A stretch of 64,000 nt of DNA from Sulfitobacter sp. THAF37 (GCF_009363555.1 NZ_CP045372.1:2615501-2679500); one strand, 5' to 3'. Counted from the stretch's first letter, positions 16,356 through 27,270 are shown. Made by a program: numbers and translations. Notes: generated from the letters alone by a model not told the origin.

Positions 16356-18164
16356 ATGGCACGCGCACCCTTACTCCAGCTCAACGAAATCTCTCTCACC
16401 TTCGGGGGCGACCCGGTGTTCGAAGACCTGTCGCTGGTCGTGCACCCGGGCGACCGGGTGGCGCTGGTCGGGCGCAACGGGTCGGGTAAATCCACCCTGA
16501 TGAAGGTCATGGCCGGGCTGGTCGAAGCGGACAGCGGCGATGTCACCGCGGGGCCGGGCGTTTCCGTCGGCTATATGGAGCAGGACCCGGACCTGAGCGG
16601 TTTCGACACGCTGGGCGACTTTGCGGCCCACGGGCTGGACCCCGGCGAGATGTACAAGGTCGAACGCGCGGGCGAGGGGCTGAAGTTCGACCCCGCACGC
16701 CCCGTCGCCACCGCCTCGGGCGGGGAACGCCGCCGCGCGGCACTGGCGCGGCTGATGGCGCAGGCACCTGAACTGATGCTGCTGGACGAGCCGACGAACC
16801 ATCTGGACATCGAGGCGATCGGCTGGCTGGAAGAAGAGCTGCGGACCACCCGCACCGCCTTTGTCATCATCAGCCACGACCGCGCCTTCCTGCGCGCGCT
16901 GACCCGCGCGACCCTGTGGATCGACCGCGGCCAGGTGCGGCGGCAGGAAAAGGGCTTTGCCGATTTCGAAGCCTGGCGCGACCAGACCTGGGAAGAGGAG
17001 GACACCCAGCGTCACAAGCTCAACCGCAAGATCAAGGCAGAGGCCCGCTGGGCGGTCGAAGGCATCTCGGCCCGGCGCAAGCGCAACCAGGGCCGCGTGC
17101 GCGCGCTTCAGGACCTGCGCGCGGAACGGGCCAGCCAGATCAGGCGGCAGGGCACGGCGGCGATGGCGCTGGACGCAGGCCCCAAGTCGGGCCGCAAGGT
17201 GATCGAGGCCCGAGGGATCGCCAAGCGGTTCGACGACAAGGTGATCCTGCGGGACTTTTCGCTGACCGTGCAGCGTGGCGACCGGATTGCGCTGGTGGGT
17301 CCCAACGGCGTGGGCAAGACCACCCTGCTGAACATGATGATCGGCGCCGAACAGCCCGACGAAGGGACCGTCACGTTGGGCACCAATCTGGAACTGGCGC
17401 TGTTCGATCAGGCCCGCGCGCAGCTGGATGGCGACATGTCGCTGTGGGATTCGCTGACCGGCGACCCGGACATGCGCGTCGGCGGCAAGGCGGACCAGGT
17501 GCTGGTGCGCGGCCAGCCCAAGCATGTGGTGGGCTATCTCAAGGAGTTCCTCTTTGACGAGGCGCAGGCCCGCGCGCCGGTCCGGTCGCTGTCGGGCGGG
17601 GAACGCGCGCGGCTGTTGCTGGCCAAGCTGATGGCACGGCCTTCCAACCTGCTGGTGCTGGACGAACCGACAAACGACCTGGATGTCGAAACCCTCGACC
17701 TGTTGCAGGAACTGCTGGAGACCTACGACGGCACGGTCATTCTGGTCAGCCACGACCGCGATTTCCTGGACCGGGTTGCCGCCACCACCATCGCGATGGA
17801 GGGCGACGGGCGTGCCACCGTCTATGCGGGCGGCTGGACCGACTATCTGGCGCAACGCGGTCAGGACGACTTTGCCGAAAGCGTGGCAAAGGCCAAAGAG
17901 CCGCCCCGCCAGGACAAACCCGCCAAGGCCCCGAAAAAGGGTCTGAGCTTTACCGAAAAGCACCGGCTGGAGGCGCTGCCCGCAGAGATCGAGCGGCTGG
18001 AGGCCGAGATCGGCAAGCTGGAGGAGCTGCTGGCCGACCCCGAGCTGTTCACCCGCGAACCGGTGAAGTTCAACAAGGCGACCGAAGCCCTCGCAGCGCG
18101 TCAGGCAAAGCTGTCGGCCGCCGAAGAGGAATGGCTGACGCTGGAAGACAAGGCGGAAGCCTGA
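16356..18164 (+). CDS. ABC-F family ATPase (Uup-like)
   Basis: A 602-residue protein with two ABC ATPase domains and no membrane part. Walker A motifs are GRNGSGKST (about 36-44) and GPNGVGKTT (about 315-323); signatures are ASGGERRRAALAR and LSGGERARLLLAK; Walker B blocks are [12 protein letters not shown] and LLVLDEPTNDLD. A lysine/proline linker and a C-terminal coiled-coil (LEALPAEIERLEAEIGKLEELL) match Uup. ABC-F proteins act on ribosomes; Uup has also been linked to DNA junctions. A second ABC-F gene of another subtype is at 58004. Confidence 0.92.
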   Translation: MARAPLLQLNEISLTFGGDPVFEDLSLVVHPGDRVALVGRNGSGKSTLMKVMAGLVEADSGDVTAGPGVSVGYMEQDPDLSGFDTLGDFAAHGLDPGEMYKVERAGEGLKFDPARPVATASGGERRRAALARLMAQAPELMLLDEPTNHLDIEAIGWLEEELRTTRTAFVIISHDRAFLRALTRATLWIDRGQVRRQEKGFADFEAWRDQTWEEEDTQRHKLNRKIKAEARWAVEGISARRKRNQGRVRALQDLRAERASQIRRQGTAAMALDAGPKSGRKVIEARGIAKRFDDKVILRDFSLTVQRGDRIALVGPNGVGKTTLLNMMIGAEQPDEGTVTLGTNLELALFDQARAQLDGDMSLWDSLTGDPDMRVGGKADQVLVRGQPKHVVGYLKEFLFDEAQARAPVRSLSGGERARLLLAKLMARPSNLLVLDEPTNDLDVETLDLLQELLETYDGTVILVSHDRDFLDRVAATTIAMEGDGRATVYAGGWTDYLAQRGQDDFAESVAKAKEPPRQDKPAKAPKKGLSFTEKHRLEALPAEIERLEAEIGKLEELLADPELFTREPVKFNKATEALAARQAKLSAAEEEWLTLEDKAEA

Positions 18165-18208
18165 TCCGCGCCGGTTGGCGCGGCGGAAGCGGAAACTGAA
18201 AGGATCGG

Positions 18209-18529
18209 ATGATGGCTTGGGTACTTCTTGGACTGGCGGCGATCTTCGAGGTCGTGTTCGCGATGGGCATGAAAATGTCGGACGGGTTTACCAAACTCAC
18301 GCCGACGCTGGTGACAATTGTCGGCATCGTGTTCGGCCTTTGGTTTCTTGCCCTCGCGATGAAACAGCTGCCGGTGTCTGTGGCGTATCCGGTCTGGACC
18401 GCGCTCGGCACCTTGGGGACGGTCGCCCTGGGGACCTTGCTGCTTGGGGAAACGATGACCCCGCTCAAGGTGGTTTCGGTGCTGGCCATCGTCGCGGGCG
18501 TGATCGGGCTCAAGGTGTCCTCGGGCTGA
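18209..18529 (+). CDS. sugE: Small multidrug resistance protein, SugE/Gdx type
   Basis: A 106-residue four-helix inner-membrane exporter. It has the membrane glutamate in AAIFEVVFAMGMK (Glu14 counting the first Met), and the segment AMKQLPVSVAYPVWTALGTLG is closer to SugE/Gdx guanidinium exporters than to EmrE. The two consecutive ATG codons (18209, 18212) follow GAAAGGATC; either may be used. Only 44 nt separate it from the ABC-F gene, too short for a guanidine riboswitch. The substrate is inferred from the subfamily. Confidence 0.88.
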   Translation: MMAWVLLGLAAIFEVVFAMGMKMSDGFTKLTPTLVTIVGIVFGLWFLALAMKQLPVSVAYPVWTALGTLGTVALGTLLLGETMTPLKVVSVLAIVAGVIGLKVSSG

Positions 18530-19075
18530 TCAGAGAGGCCGGGCAGGGGCGCCCACCACGGTTTGGCCCGCCGCCACATCCCGGGTGACGACCGCACCTG
18601 CGCCCACGATCGCGGCATCGCCGATTGTCACCCCGGGCATGACGATGGACCCCGCGCCGATCCAGACCTGCCGGCCAAGTCTGACCGGCAAGGCGATTTC
18701 CACACCTGCCGCGCGCTTGACAGGGTCCTTGTGGTGCTGGGCACAAATCAGCTGGGCGCCGGAGCCGATCATCGTGTCATCGCCGATCTCGACCCGCGCG
18801 CTGTCCAGGATCGTGCAGTTCGCATTGATGTAGATGCGCGCGCCCAGATGGATGTGACAGCCGTAACTCGCGTGGAAGGGCGCTTCGACCAGGCAGTCCG
18901 GGCCATGTTCGGCAAAGAGCCCCTGCAGCGGCGGGCTCAGCGTCTCGCGCGCCTCTGGGGGGCGATGGTTATGGGCGTGGATCGCGCGCCGCGCCGTCTG
19001 GCGCAGCACCTCCAGTTCCGCATCAAGGCAGCGGTACCAGTCGCCCGCCGCCATCTTCTGCCGCTCGGTCCGCAT
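18530..19075 (-). CDS. Maltose/galactoside-type sugar O-acetyltransferase
   Basis: A 181-residue left-handed beta-helix acetyltransferase. The N-terminal helices belong to the Mac domain (MRTERQKMAAGDWYRCLDAEL), and hexapeptide repeats run from about 70 to the end (YGCHIHLGARIYINANCTILDSARVEIGD). The catalytic His is in CAQHHKDPVKR near 113. The family acetylates sugars or maltose with acetyl-CoA; the true substrate is unknown. The stop codon is adjacent to that of sugE, which converges with it. It is 5 nt downstream of the SDR gene and probably cotranscribed with it. Confidence 0.9.
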   Translation of the reverse strand: MRTERQKMAAGDWYRCLDAELEVLRQTARRAIHAHNHRPPEARETLSPPLQGLFAEHGPDCLVEAPFHASYGCHIHLGARIYINANCTILDSARVEIGDDTMIGSGAQLICAQHHKDPVKRAAGVEIALPVRLGRQVWIGAGSIVMPGVTIGDAAIVGAGAVVTRDVAAGQTVVGAPARPL

Positions 19076-19080
19076 CGTCC

Positions 19081-19836
19081 TCAGCGCATCCGCAGCGCGC
19101 CGTCCAGTCGGATCACCTCGCCGTTGAGATAGCCCATCTCAACGATGAAGCCGGCCAGCCGTCCGTATTCCGACGGATCGCCCAGCCGCGCGGGGTTGGG
19201 CACATCGGCGGCAAGGCCGGCCTGCACGTCCTCGGGCAGCCCCGCCAGCATCGGCGTGCGGAAAATGCCGGGCGCGATGGTCATCACGCGGATGCCGTCC
19301 TTGGCCAGGTCGCGTGCCATCGGCAGGGTCATGCCGACAATCCCGCCCTTTGAGGCTGCATAGGCCGCCTGGCCCTTCTGCCCGTCGAAGGCGGCGATGG
19401 AGGCGGTGTTGATGATCACACCGCGTGCGCCATCGGGTTCGGGGTCATTGCCTGCCATGGCCTGTGCCGCCAGCCGCGCGACGTTGAAGCTGCCTACGAG
19501 GTTGATGTCCACGGTGCGCTGGAAATCGCCCAGGGGGTGCGGGCCGTCGCGGCCCAGCGTCTTGATGCCAAGCGCGATCCCGGCGCAATTCACGGCGGCG
19601 GTGATCTTGCCCATCTTGTCAGTGGCCAGCGCGATGGCGGCCTTGACCGAGTCTTCATCCGTCACATCCGTTTCGGCGAAATGGCCGCCGATGTCCCGGG
19701 CCACCTGCGGCCCGCGCGTGGTGTCCCGGTCCAGCAGGGTCACTTGCGCGCCACGCTCGGCGAAATGACGGGCGGTGGCTTCGCCAAGGCCGGAGGCCCC
19801 CCCGGTGATGATTGCGGCGGTGGTGTCGAGCTGCAT
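19081..19836 (-). CDS. SDR-family dehydrogenase, 3-hydroxyacyl-CoA dehydrogenase (type II) like
   Basis: A 251-residue short-chain dehydrogenase. The nucleotide-binding [11 protein letters not shown] motif (about 13-23), NCAGIA near 92 and catalytic Ser...YAASKGG (Tyr about 162, Lys about 166) are present. The insertion with [24 protein letters not shown] resembles 17-beta-HSD10/3-hydroxy-2-methylbutyryl-CoA dehydrogenases of branched-chain amino-acid breakdown. The ATG at 19836 follows GAGGGCCAG. A TGAACA-GG-TGTTCA palindrome 22 nt upstream suggests repression by a TetR-type acyl-CoA sensor; that part is inference. Confidence 0.88.
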   Translation of the reverse strand: MQLDTTAAIITGGASGLGEATARHFAERGAQVTLLDRDTTRGPQVARDIGGHFAETDVTDEDSVKAAIALATDKMGKITAAVNCAGIALGIKTLGRDGPHPLGDFQRTVDINLVGSFNVARLAAQAMAGNDPEPDGARGVIINTASIAAFDGQKGQAAYAASKGGIVGMTLPMARDLAKDGIRVMTIAPGIFRTPMLAGLPEDVQAGLAADVPNPARLGDPSEYGRLAGFIVEMGYLNGEVIRLDGALRMR

Positions 19837-19858
19837 CTGGCCCTCCCGTGTATGCATT

Positions 19859-19872
19859 TGAACAGGTGTTCA
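19859..19872. promoter_or_regulatory. Operator-like palindrome upstream of the SDR gene
   Basis: TGAACA and TGTTCA arms separated by GG, a perfect 6-bp inverted repeat, 22 nt before the SDR start codon. The arrangement resembles operators of TetR-family regulators of fatty and branched-chain acid catabolism. No such regulator gene lies in the window. Confidence 0.5.
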
Positions 19873-19913
19873 GATGATCACGGCACCTGCGCGGGTGCAA
19901 GGGGCGGCGGGGG

Positions 19914-20708
19914 TCAGAACGGACGCCATCGCAGCCATGTGCCGCCCGTCGGTCGCGCCTGGGCGCCGCTGCGCAGCTTGAAGCGGTTCAGCCCCGGCGT
20001 GCGTGGGTCCAGCGGGCCAAGGTCGAGCGTCTGACAGCCCTGCGCAGCGAGCCAGTCGCAGGCGGCGTCGAGCAGCAGGTTGTGGGCGTGATGGCGACGC
20101 CCCGCGTCGGTGGTCTGGCCAATGTGATAGGTGGCGCCATTGCCGTGGCGCAGGAACAACATCCGCGCGATCGGCTGGCCCTTGTGCCGTGCGCTGAACA
20201 CACGGGTCCGGTCAGGCGCGGCGGCGGCGAAGGCGCAGGTCAGCGCCAGCGGCCAGCCGTCATAGCCGCGTTCCGCCCGCTGACCCTGTTCCGCCCGCAG
20301 CAGGGGGTGCGACAGGTCGGGGGGAAGCGGCGCATCCGTCACCTCAAGCCCCGCGTCCTGTGCCCGGCGCCACCGATTGCGCCATTTCGGGTGCATCCGG
20401 GTCCGCCGATCCGCCGCGCTGCGGTCAAGCGGCAGGACCGCCATCATGCGCGACCCGGCAAGGCGCAGGGCACGCGGCATCTTGCAGGGGACCTCGGGCG
20501 ACAGGATCAGCGGCAGGCGGCCCAGCCCTGCGGCGGCCAGCTGTCGAGACAGGTCCGGCGGTGGCACCGCACGGGGCAACATGGCTATGGGCACGCCCGC
20601 GACGGATCTGCGCAACACCATCAAACCGCCGGGCAGGATCACCGGCGGCAGACCCATCAGCTGCAGCGCCGCGGCAAAGGCGGGATATTGCATCAGGGGC
20701 TGCGACAT
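19914..20708 (-). CDS. GNAT/FemAB-like acyltransferase, function unknown
   Basis: A 264-residue protein with the GNAT-like FemAB fold: HPKWRNRWRRAQDAGLEV near 106-123 and a second-half block RTRVFSARHKGQPIARMLFLRHGNGATYHIGQT followed by AHNLLLDAACDWLAAQGCQTLDLGPLD. Proteins of this kind transfer amino-acyl or acyl groups to cell-wall precursors or sugars, but this branch has no known substrate. An in-frame ATG at 20732 would add eight residues; 20708 is preferred because MSQPLMQYPAF is a more natural N-terminus. It lies downstream of tyrS on the same strand. Confidence 0.72.
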   Translation of the reverse strand: MSQPLMQYPAFAAALQLMGLPPVILPGGLMVLRRSVAGVPIAMLPRAVPPPDLSRQLAAAGLGRLPLILSPEVPCKMPRALRLAGSRMMAVLPLDRSAADRRTRMHPKWRNRWRRAQDAGLEVTDAPLPPDLSHPLLRAEQGQRAERGYDGWPLALTCAFAAAAPDRTRVFSARHKGQPIARMLFLRHGNGATYHIGQTTDAGRRHHAHNLLLDAACDWLAAQGCQTLDLGPLDPRTPGLNRFKLRSGAQARPTGGTWLRWRPF

Positions 20709-20795
20709 GGGGGCGGCGTCTGCTTCACACATGACACCTTCTTGACCCGACAGGGTTAACAGCCGGTTACTGCCGACCGGAACTCCGTTGCAATG

Positions 20796-22046
20796 TCAGC
20801 CCAGCTGCACCAGCGCGTGCCGCTTTTTGCCCGCCGACAGCTTGATCGGGCTGGCCAGCGCGGCGGCATCCAGCATCATCCCCGCGTTGGTCAGCGGCTG
20901 ATCGTCCAGCCGCGCGCCGTTCTCGGCGATCAGGCGCTTGGCCTCCTTGCCAGAGGAGGCAAGCCCCGATTTCACGATCAGCTGCACGATGGAGATGCCA
21001 TCGCCCAGGTCCGCGGCCGAAAGCGTGAGGGTCGGCAGGTCGTCGCCCACGCCGCCCCGTTCGAACACCTCGCGCGACGTGGCCTCGGCGGCGGCGGCGG
21101 CCTCGGTGCCATGCAGCAATGCCGTCACCTCATTGGCGAGCCGGACCTTGGCCTCGTTGATCTCGGCCCCCGCAAGCGCGCCCATGCGGTCGCATTCCTC
21201 CACCGGCAACTCGGTGTAAAGCTTCAGGAACCGGCCCACATCCGCATCCGTGGTATTGCGCCAGAACTGCCAGAATTCGTAGGGCGACAGCATGTCGCCG
21301 TTAAGCCAGATCGCGCCGCCCTGGCTTTTGCCCATTTTGCGACCGTCCGACGTGGTCAGCAGCGGCGTCGTCAGGCCATAGACCTCGGCGTCGATCACGC
21401 GGCGCGTCAGGTCGATGCCGTTGACGATATTGCCCCACTGGTCGCTGCCGCCCATCTGCAGGATGCAGCCGTAGCGGCGGTTCAGTTCCATGAAGTCATA
21501 GGCCTGCAGAATCATGTAGTTGAATTCGAGAAAGGACAGGGATTGTTCCCGGTCCAGCCGCGATTTCACGCTTTCGAAGCTGAGCATCCGGTTGACGCTG
21601 AAATGCCGCCCGATGTCGCGCAGGAAATCGAGGTAATTCAGCCCGTCGAGCCATTCGGCGTTGTTGAGCATCAGCGCGTCGGTCGCGCCGTCGCCGTACG
21701 TCAGGTACTGGGCAAAAACGCGCCCCATGCCGTCGATATTGGCGTTGATCTGGTCGGGGCCCAGAAGCGGACGTTCGTCCGAGCGGAAGCTGGGATCGCC
21801 CACCTTGGTCGTGCCGCCGCCCATCAGGGTGATCGGCTTGTGACCCGATTTCTGCAGCCAGCGCAGCATCATGATGTTCAGCAGATGGCCCACGTGCAGG
21901 GACTTTGCCGTGGCGTCATAGCCGATATAGGCGGGTTGGGTGCCGGACATCAGTGCCTCGTCCAGCCCCTGGTAATCCGTGCAATCGGCCAGAAAGCCGC
22001 GTTCCATCATCGTGTGGATGAACTCCGATTTCGGATGGTAGGTCAT
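20796..22046 (-). CDS. tyrS: Tyrosyl-tRNA synthetase
   Basis: Class I synthetase of 416 residues. HIGH appears as HVGH (about 46-49), the KMSKS-type motif as KMGKSQGGA (about 230), tyrosine-binding residues lie in YIGYDATA and in the [18 protein letters not shown] blocks, and an S4 RNA-binding domain ends the protein (from about 340). The ATG at 22046 is chosen because [10 protein letters not shown] is the family start; an upstream ATG would add 11 unlikely residues. It is divergent from anmK with a 78-nt spacer, an arrangement common in alphaproteobacteria. Confidence 0.96.
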   Translation of the reverse strand: MTYHPKSEFIHTMMERGFLADCTDYQGLDEALMSGTQPAYIGYDATAKSLHVGHLLNIMMLRWLQKSGHKPITLMGGGTTKVGDPSFRSDERPLLGPDQINANIDGMGRVFAQYLTYGDGATDALMLNNAEWLDGLNYLDFLRDIGRHFSVNRMLSFESVKSRLDREQSLSFLEFNYMILQAYDFMELNRRYGCILQMGGSDQWGNIVNGIDLTRRVIDAEVYGLTTPLLTTSDGRKMGKSQGGAIWLNGDMLSPYEFWQFWRNTTDADVGRFLKLYTELPVEECDRMGALAGAEINEAKVRLANEVTALLHGTEAAAAAEATSREVFERGGVGDDLPTLTLSAADLGDGISIVQLIVKSGLASSGKEAKRLIAENGARLDDQPLTNAGMMLDAAALASPIKLSAGKKRHALVQLG

Positions 22047-22124
22047 GATCACTTGCCTCGGGCTGGGATTGCGGGGCATCTATAGGCCCAGCAGGATCAA
22101 AGGGAAAGACCCAGGGGCGGCAAC

Positions 22125-23246
22125 ATGGGCAGGGCCATCGGAAAAACGGGCGTGGTGACGGCGCTGGGGGCGATGTCGGGCACCTCGCTGGACGGGGTGG
22201 ATGCGGCTGTGCTGCGGACCGACGGGCGGGCGATCAGTGCTTTCGGCAAGACCGGGTACCGGGCCTATACCGCCGGGGAACGCCGCACCATCGCCGCGGG
22301 GTTCGGCAAATGGCACGGGCCGGAGGTGGACGCCGCGGCACGGGTGGTCGAGGAGGCGCACCGCCTGCTGCTGGGTGAATTCGACGGGGTCGAGCTGATC
22401 GGCTTTCACGGTCAGACCCTGGCCCATGCGCCGCGCAGCCACGGGACTTTGCAGGTGGGTGACGGGGCGGCGCTGGCGCGCGATCTCGGCGTGCCGGTGG
22501 TCTGGGATTTCCGCAGCGCGGATGTGCATCTGGGCGGCGAGGGCGCACCGCTGGCGCCGTTCTTTCACCATGCCTGCGCGCGCTATGCGGGGCTGACCGG
22601 TCCGGTGGGGTTTCTGAACCTCGGCGGGGTCGGGAACCTGACCTGGGTGGATCCCGCGATCGAAGCGCCCGACGCACCGGGCGCGCTGCTGGCCTTTGAC
22701 ACCGGGCCTGCCAACGCGCCGCTCAACGATCTGATGCAGGCGCGGCTGGGCCAGGATTTCGACGAGGGCGGCAGGCTGGCCCGGCGCGGCACCGTGGAGA
22801 CCGGCGCGCTGGAGCTGTTCCTGGCGGAGCCTTACTTCGCGCGGATGCCGCCCAAGTCCCTCGACCGCAACGATTTCGCCGAGATGGTGGCGCTGGTTGG
22901 CGAATTGTCGGATGCCGATGCCGCCGCGACACTGACCGCCATGTGTGCCGCGGGTGTGGCCGAAGCGATGCAGCATTGCCCGCGCCCGCCGGAGCGGGTG
23001 CTGGTCACTGGCGGGGGACGGCATAATCCGGTGCTGATGCAGATGCTCGGCGTATCGCTCGATTGTCCGGTGGTTGCCGTGGAGGAGGTGGGCCTCGACG
23101 GGGACATGCTGGAGGCGCAGGCCTTTGCGTTTCTCGCGGTGCGGGTGGCGCGGGGGCTGCCCACGTCCTGTCCGGGCACCACCGGCGTCCGTGCGGCGGT
23201 GGGGGGCGGGACGGTCAGCCTGCCGGGGCAGTCTGACGATGCGTGA
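22125..23246 (+). CDS. anmK: Anhydro-N-acetylmuramic acid kinase
   Basis: A 373-residue ASKHA-fold kinase that cleaves and phosphorylates anhydro-MurNAc to MurNAc-6-phosphate in cell-wall recycling. The N-terminal [20 protein letters not shown] motif is diagnostic, with [11 protein letters not shown] near 103, the [10 protein letters not shown] block near 165 and the [15 protein letters not shown] nucleotide-binding block near 288. It works after NagZ (encoded at 5872). Its TGA stop forms the first bases of the second intergenic repeat. Confidence 0.96.
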   Translation: MGRAIGKTGVVTALGAMSGTSLDGVDAAVLRTDGRAISAFGKTGYRAYTAGERRTIAAGFGKWHGPEVDAAARVVEEAHRLLLGEFDGVELIGFHGQTLAHAPRSHGTLQVGDGAALARDLGVPVVWDFRSADVHLGGEGAPLAPFFHHACARYAGLTGPVGFLNLGGVGNLTWVDPAIEAPDAPGALLAFDTGPANAPLNDLMQARLGQDFDEGGRLARRGTVETGALELFLAEPYFARMPPKSLDRNDFAEMVALVGELSDADAAATLTAMCAAGVAEAMQHCPRPPERVLVTGGGRHNPVLMQMLGVSLDCPVVAVEEVGLDGDMLEAQAFAFLAVRVARGLPTSCPGTTGVRAAVGGGTVSLPGQSDDA

Positions 23247-23497
23247 TCCGAATGCCTGCGCTGCGCGCAGACGACATTATTGGTTTTCGATTGTTGGTTT
23301 TCGCTGCGGGCCCACCATCCCAGGAAAGTCTGGCGCCACCCTTGATTGATCTCTTTCATGGCACCCTCCGCCCCGCTTCCCAAGCACAATAGCCGTATCC
23401 CCTTCGGGGGCCCTCGGCGATTGTGCTTGGCAATCCGGTCGGCTGGCGCCCTGACGTGCTCAAGCAAGGGCGGCGCCAGACCAGGGATGTCGAAACT
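23247..23497. repeat. Structured intergenic repeat, copy 2
   Basis: It fills the gap between the anmK and cupin stop codons and matches copy 1 (231-467) block by block. Its outer stem is 23329-23349 with 23460-23480 (19 of 21 positions pair); the inner stem is a perfect 11 bp, 23380-23390 with 23420-23430, enclosing a CCCC-TTC-GGGG hairpin near 23399-23410. A short GC hairpin lies at 23256-23270. This copy also has a 14-nt direct duplication (23276-23289 and 23290-23303) that copy 1 lacks. No protein is encoded here that I can support. Confidence 0.7.
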
Positions 23498-23914
23498 CTA
23501 GCGGGGAATGTCGAAGCCGGGCGGTGCCAGGGTGAAGCCGTCGAAGGTGAAGCCGGGAGAGACGGTGCAGCTGACGAGCGTGTAGTCGCCGGTGCTGCGC
23601 GCGGCCTGCCAGTGGTTTTCCGGTACGATGATCTGCGGTGCGCCCTGGGCGAGATCCGGGGTCAGCAGATGGTCCTCGGCGGGGCCTGTGTCGGTTTCCG
23701 ACAGCGACAGGATCAGCGGCGCGCCGGCGTGGTAGAGCCAGATCTCGGTCGCGTCGACCCGGTGCCAATGGCTGTGCTCGCCAGCCTTCAAGAGGAAGTA
23801 GATGCATGTGCCGGTGGGACGGCCGGCATTCTCTGCCACCCAGGTCTGGCGGAAATGGCCGCCTTCGGGATGTGGGGCCAGGTTGAGTTGTTTGATGATG
23901 TCGTCGGCGCGCAT
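23498..23914 (-). CDS. Cupin-fold DUF985 protein
   Basis: A 138-residue protein of the DUF985 cupin family (YML079-like). Typical blocks are LNLAPHPEGGHFRQTW near 10-25, YFLLKAGEHSHWHRVDATEIW near 38-58 and the C-terminal LVSCTVSPGFTFDGFTLAPP. The His residues in SHWHR may bind metal or ligand. The reaction is unknown for the family; sugar or nucleotide epimerase-like activity has been suggested only from fold. It is a single gene, convergent with anmK across the repeat. Confidence 0.85.
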   Translation of the reverse strand: MRADDIIKQLNLAPHPEGGHFRQTWVAENAGRPTGTCIYFLLKAGEHSHWHRVDATEIWLYHAGAPLILSLSETDTGPAEDHLLTPDLAQGAPQIIVPENHWQAARSTGDYTLVSCTVSPGFTFDGFTLAPPGFDIPR

Positions 23915-24468
23915 GGGTTCAGAGCCTAGACCCGGGGTGGTCCGTTTTCAACGCGCGATTTGGAGGCAGAGGTTTTATGCAATCGGAAAGGTGTTTTGGT
24001 AGTCCTATGAGATAATTATGAAATTTACAATATATGCGTGTTCGGCATGAAGCTGAACGATCCTCGGTTACGTATCTGGATATCTGGGGGCGTCAAAGGT
24101 GACGGAGAGGCTGTGTCGGATCGTTGCCAGCGGTGGCGGAGGCTCCGGCGTGGCTGCCGGGGTAGGCGGCAGTTCCGGTGTGACAGCCGGGGTTGGGGCG
24201 ACCGTGGGCGGAAACTCCGGCGCGGTTACCGGTGCGGGGCAGTGACGGCGAAGATACCGCCACGGACGGCACGACGAATGAGGGCACCGACGGTCAGTCG
24301 TGCGCGGGAAGCGACAATCGCCGGTCCAATGTCGCGCGGCCAAACGCGGTAAATACCCTTTTTCAGCATGCGATCGGGGCGGTTGTCTGGTCCTCGGACG
24401 ACGTGGCCCTGGGGTTCATCGAGCGGACTACGGCGGCGAACACCGGAAGGGCGCGGCCCGGCGCCGTA
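23915..24468. other. 554-nt intergenic region, possible decayed gene
   Basis: No credible complete gene. It begins with an AT-rich patch (about 23990-24045) unlike the rest of the window. At 24120-24243 the plus strand reads a Gly/Ser/Val/Ala-rich low-complexity stretch (VASGGGGSGVAAGVGG and so on) ending in a stop; the minus strand of the same bases reads Pro/Thr-rich. A minus-strand frame at 24226-24369 could encode 47 residues (MLKKGIYRVWPRDIG...) but has no ribosome binding site. The mixture suggests a degraded gene remnant; I cannot name the parent. Confidence 0.5.
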
Positions 24469-24987
24469 TCAGAGGGTCAGTTCGAAATAGCAGATCTTGT
24501 CACGGGCGAATTGGGGGATGTGCTGATAGGGGCCGCGTTCGACAAAGCCCAGCGAAAGATAGAGCGCGCGGGCGGGGGCGAAGTTCCTGGAGGTGTCGAG
24601 CAGAACCCTGCGGAAGCCGTCCGCCCGCGCCTGGTCGATCAGTGCGGCACAGATTGCCCGGCCCGCTCCCGTGCCGCGGGCGGCTTCGGTGACGAAGACG
24701 CGCTTGATTTCGGTGGCGTCCCCACCCAGCGGATGCGACATGCCGCATCCGACCGGTTCACCGTCCTTGCGCGCGAGCAGGATGAACCCGGTGGGGCGCG
24801 CGTGTTCCTCCGCCAGCCGGTCCATCAGGTGCGCATATTGGTCTTCGGGATAGAATGTTTCGGTGATGACCCGCTCGTTCGGACCGTAGTTCAGAAGGTA
24901 GTCGCGATAGCCCCAGCAGAGCGCGCGAACCGCGTCGAGATCCGGGGCGCTGTCCACGGGGTGCAGGGCGAGGGATGGATCCGGCAT
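24469..24987 (-). CDS. GNAT-family N-acetyltransferase
   Basis: A 172-residue GNAT protein. The acetyl-CoA site is seen in EIKRVFVTEAARGTGAGRAICAALI (about 92-117), with the R-x-x-G-x-G-x-A loop, followed by RRVLLDTSRNFAPARALYLSLGFVERGPY, the usual last motif. The substrate is unknown. It is a stand-alone gene on the minus strand, divergent from the PRC-barrel gene. Confidence 0.88.
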   Translation of the reverse strand: MPDPSLALHPVDSAPDLDAVRALCWGYRDYLLNYGPNERVITETFYPEDQYAHLMDRLAEEHARPTGFILLARKDGEPVGCGMSHPLGGDATEIKRVFVTEAARGTGAGRAICAALIDQARADGFRRVLLDTSRNFAPARALYLSLGFVERGPYQHIPQFARDKICYFELTL

Positions 24988-25071
24988 CGGACCTCCGGCG
25001 ATTTTTGGCGTTTTCGTCCGAACTCATACCAGCGTGACGCGTTGGGCGACAGAGACAAAGGAGCAGATACC

Positions 25072-25497
25072 ATGAAGAGCACTCTCATCACCGCAACCAC
25101 CCTTCTTGCCGCCAGCACGACCCTGGCCGCCGCACAGCAGCAAATGGACCCGTCCAATGTGATTTCGGCTGATCAGATCACCGATGGCCATGTGTACCGC
25201 ATGGATGTGACGGAGGGCGACACGGTCTGGACTGACAACGCCAGCTATACCGAGGTGGACGCGAGCTGGAACCGTGTAGGCGACATCGAAGATGTGCTGT
25301 TCGACCGGAACGGTCAGATCGTCGGCGTGCTGGCAGAGATCGGCGGATTTCTGGATATCGGCGACCGGGACGTGATCCTGCCGCTGGAGAACGTGCGGTT
25401 CGCAGGCAGCGGTCAGACGATCCATTATGTGACCGACCTGACCGAAGAAGAGCTGAACAATCTGCCCGAGGTCGATGAAGACATGTGGGACGATTGA
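25072..25497 (+). CDS. Exported PRC-barrel domain protein
   Basis: A 141-residue protein with a cleavable signal peptide (MKSTLITATTLLAASTTLAAA) and a PRC-barrel-like domain (WNRVGDIEDVLFDRNGQIVGVLAEIGGFLDIGDRDVILPLENV). The start at 25072 has AAAGGAGC nine bases upstream. The mature protein is very acidic, with a DEDMWDD end. Exported PRC-barrel proteins are abundant in this group and are thought to be periplasmic adaptor or stress proteins; the role here is unknown. A strong terminator follows 20 nt after the stop codon. Confidence 0.88.
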   Translation: MKSTLITATTLLAASTTLAAAQQQMDPSNVISADQITDGHVYRMDVTEGDTVWTDNASYTEVDASWNRVGDIEDVLFDRNGQIVGVLAEIGGFLDIGDRDVILPLENVRFAGSGQTIHYVTDLTEEELNNLPEVDEDMWDD

Positions 25498-25517
25498 TCA
25501 CCGCCCAGCAGTAACGG

Positions 25518-25548
25518 AAAAGGGAGGGCAGTGTGCCCTCCCTTTTTT
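25518..25548 (+). terminator. Intrinsic terminator after the PRC-barrel gene
   Basis: A perfect 13-bp stem (25518-25530 with 25534-25546), three-base loop GTG, and a run of six T. The opposite strand has four T after the stem, so it may also stop transcription from eno. Confidence 0.92.
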
Positions 25549-25674
25549 GATCGCCTGTCCTTTGGACGCGCGTCCTTCAAGCCTTTGCCACTGGCTCCGG
25601 ATCATGCCGGAGCGATCTGCCAACGCGTGGATCGGCAGACGCGCGCACCGGGACGCCTGCGGCCTCTTCGGGCA

Positions 25675-27270
<1,596 letters not shown>

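Noticed and set aside
16371..17963. 530-residue frame antisense to the ABC-F gene
   Set aside because: Same reason; the sense frame has both Walker and signature motifs.
18165..18208. Guanidine riboswitch upstream of sugE
   Set aside because: Only 44 nt separate the genes and no conserved riboswitch core is seen.
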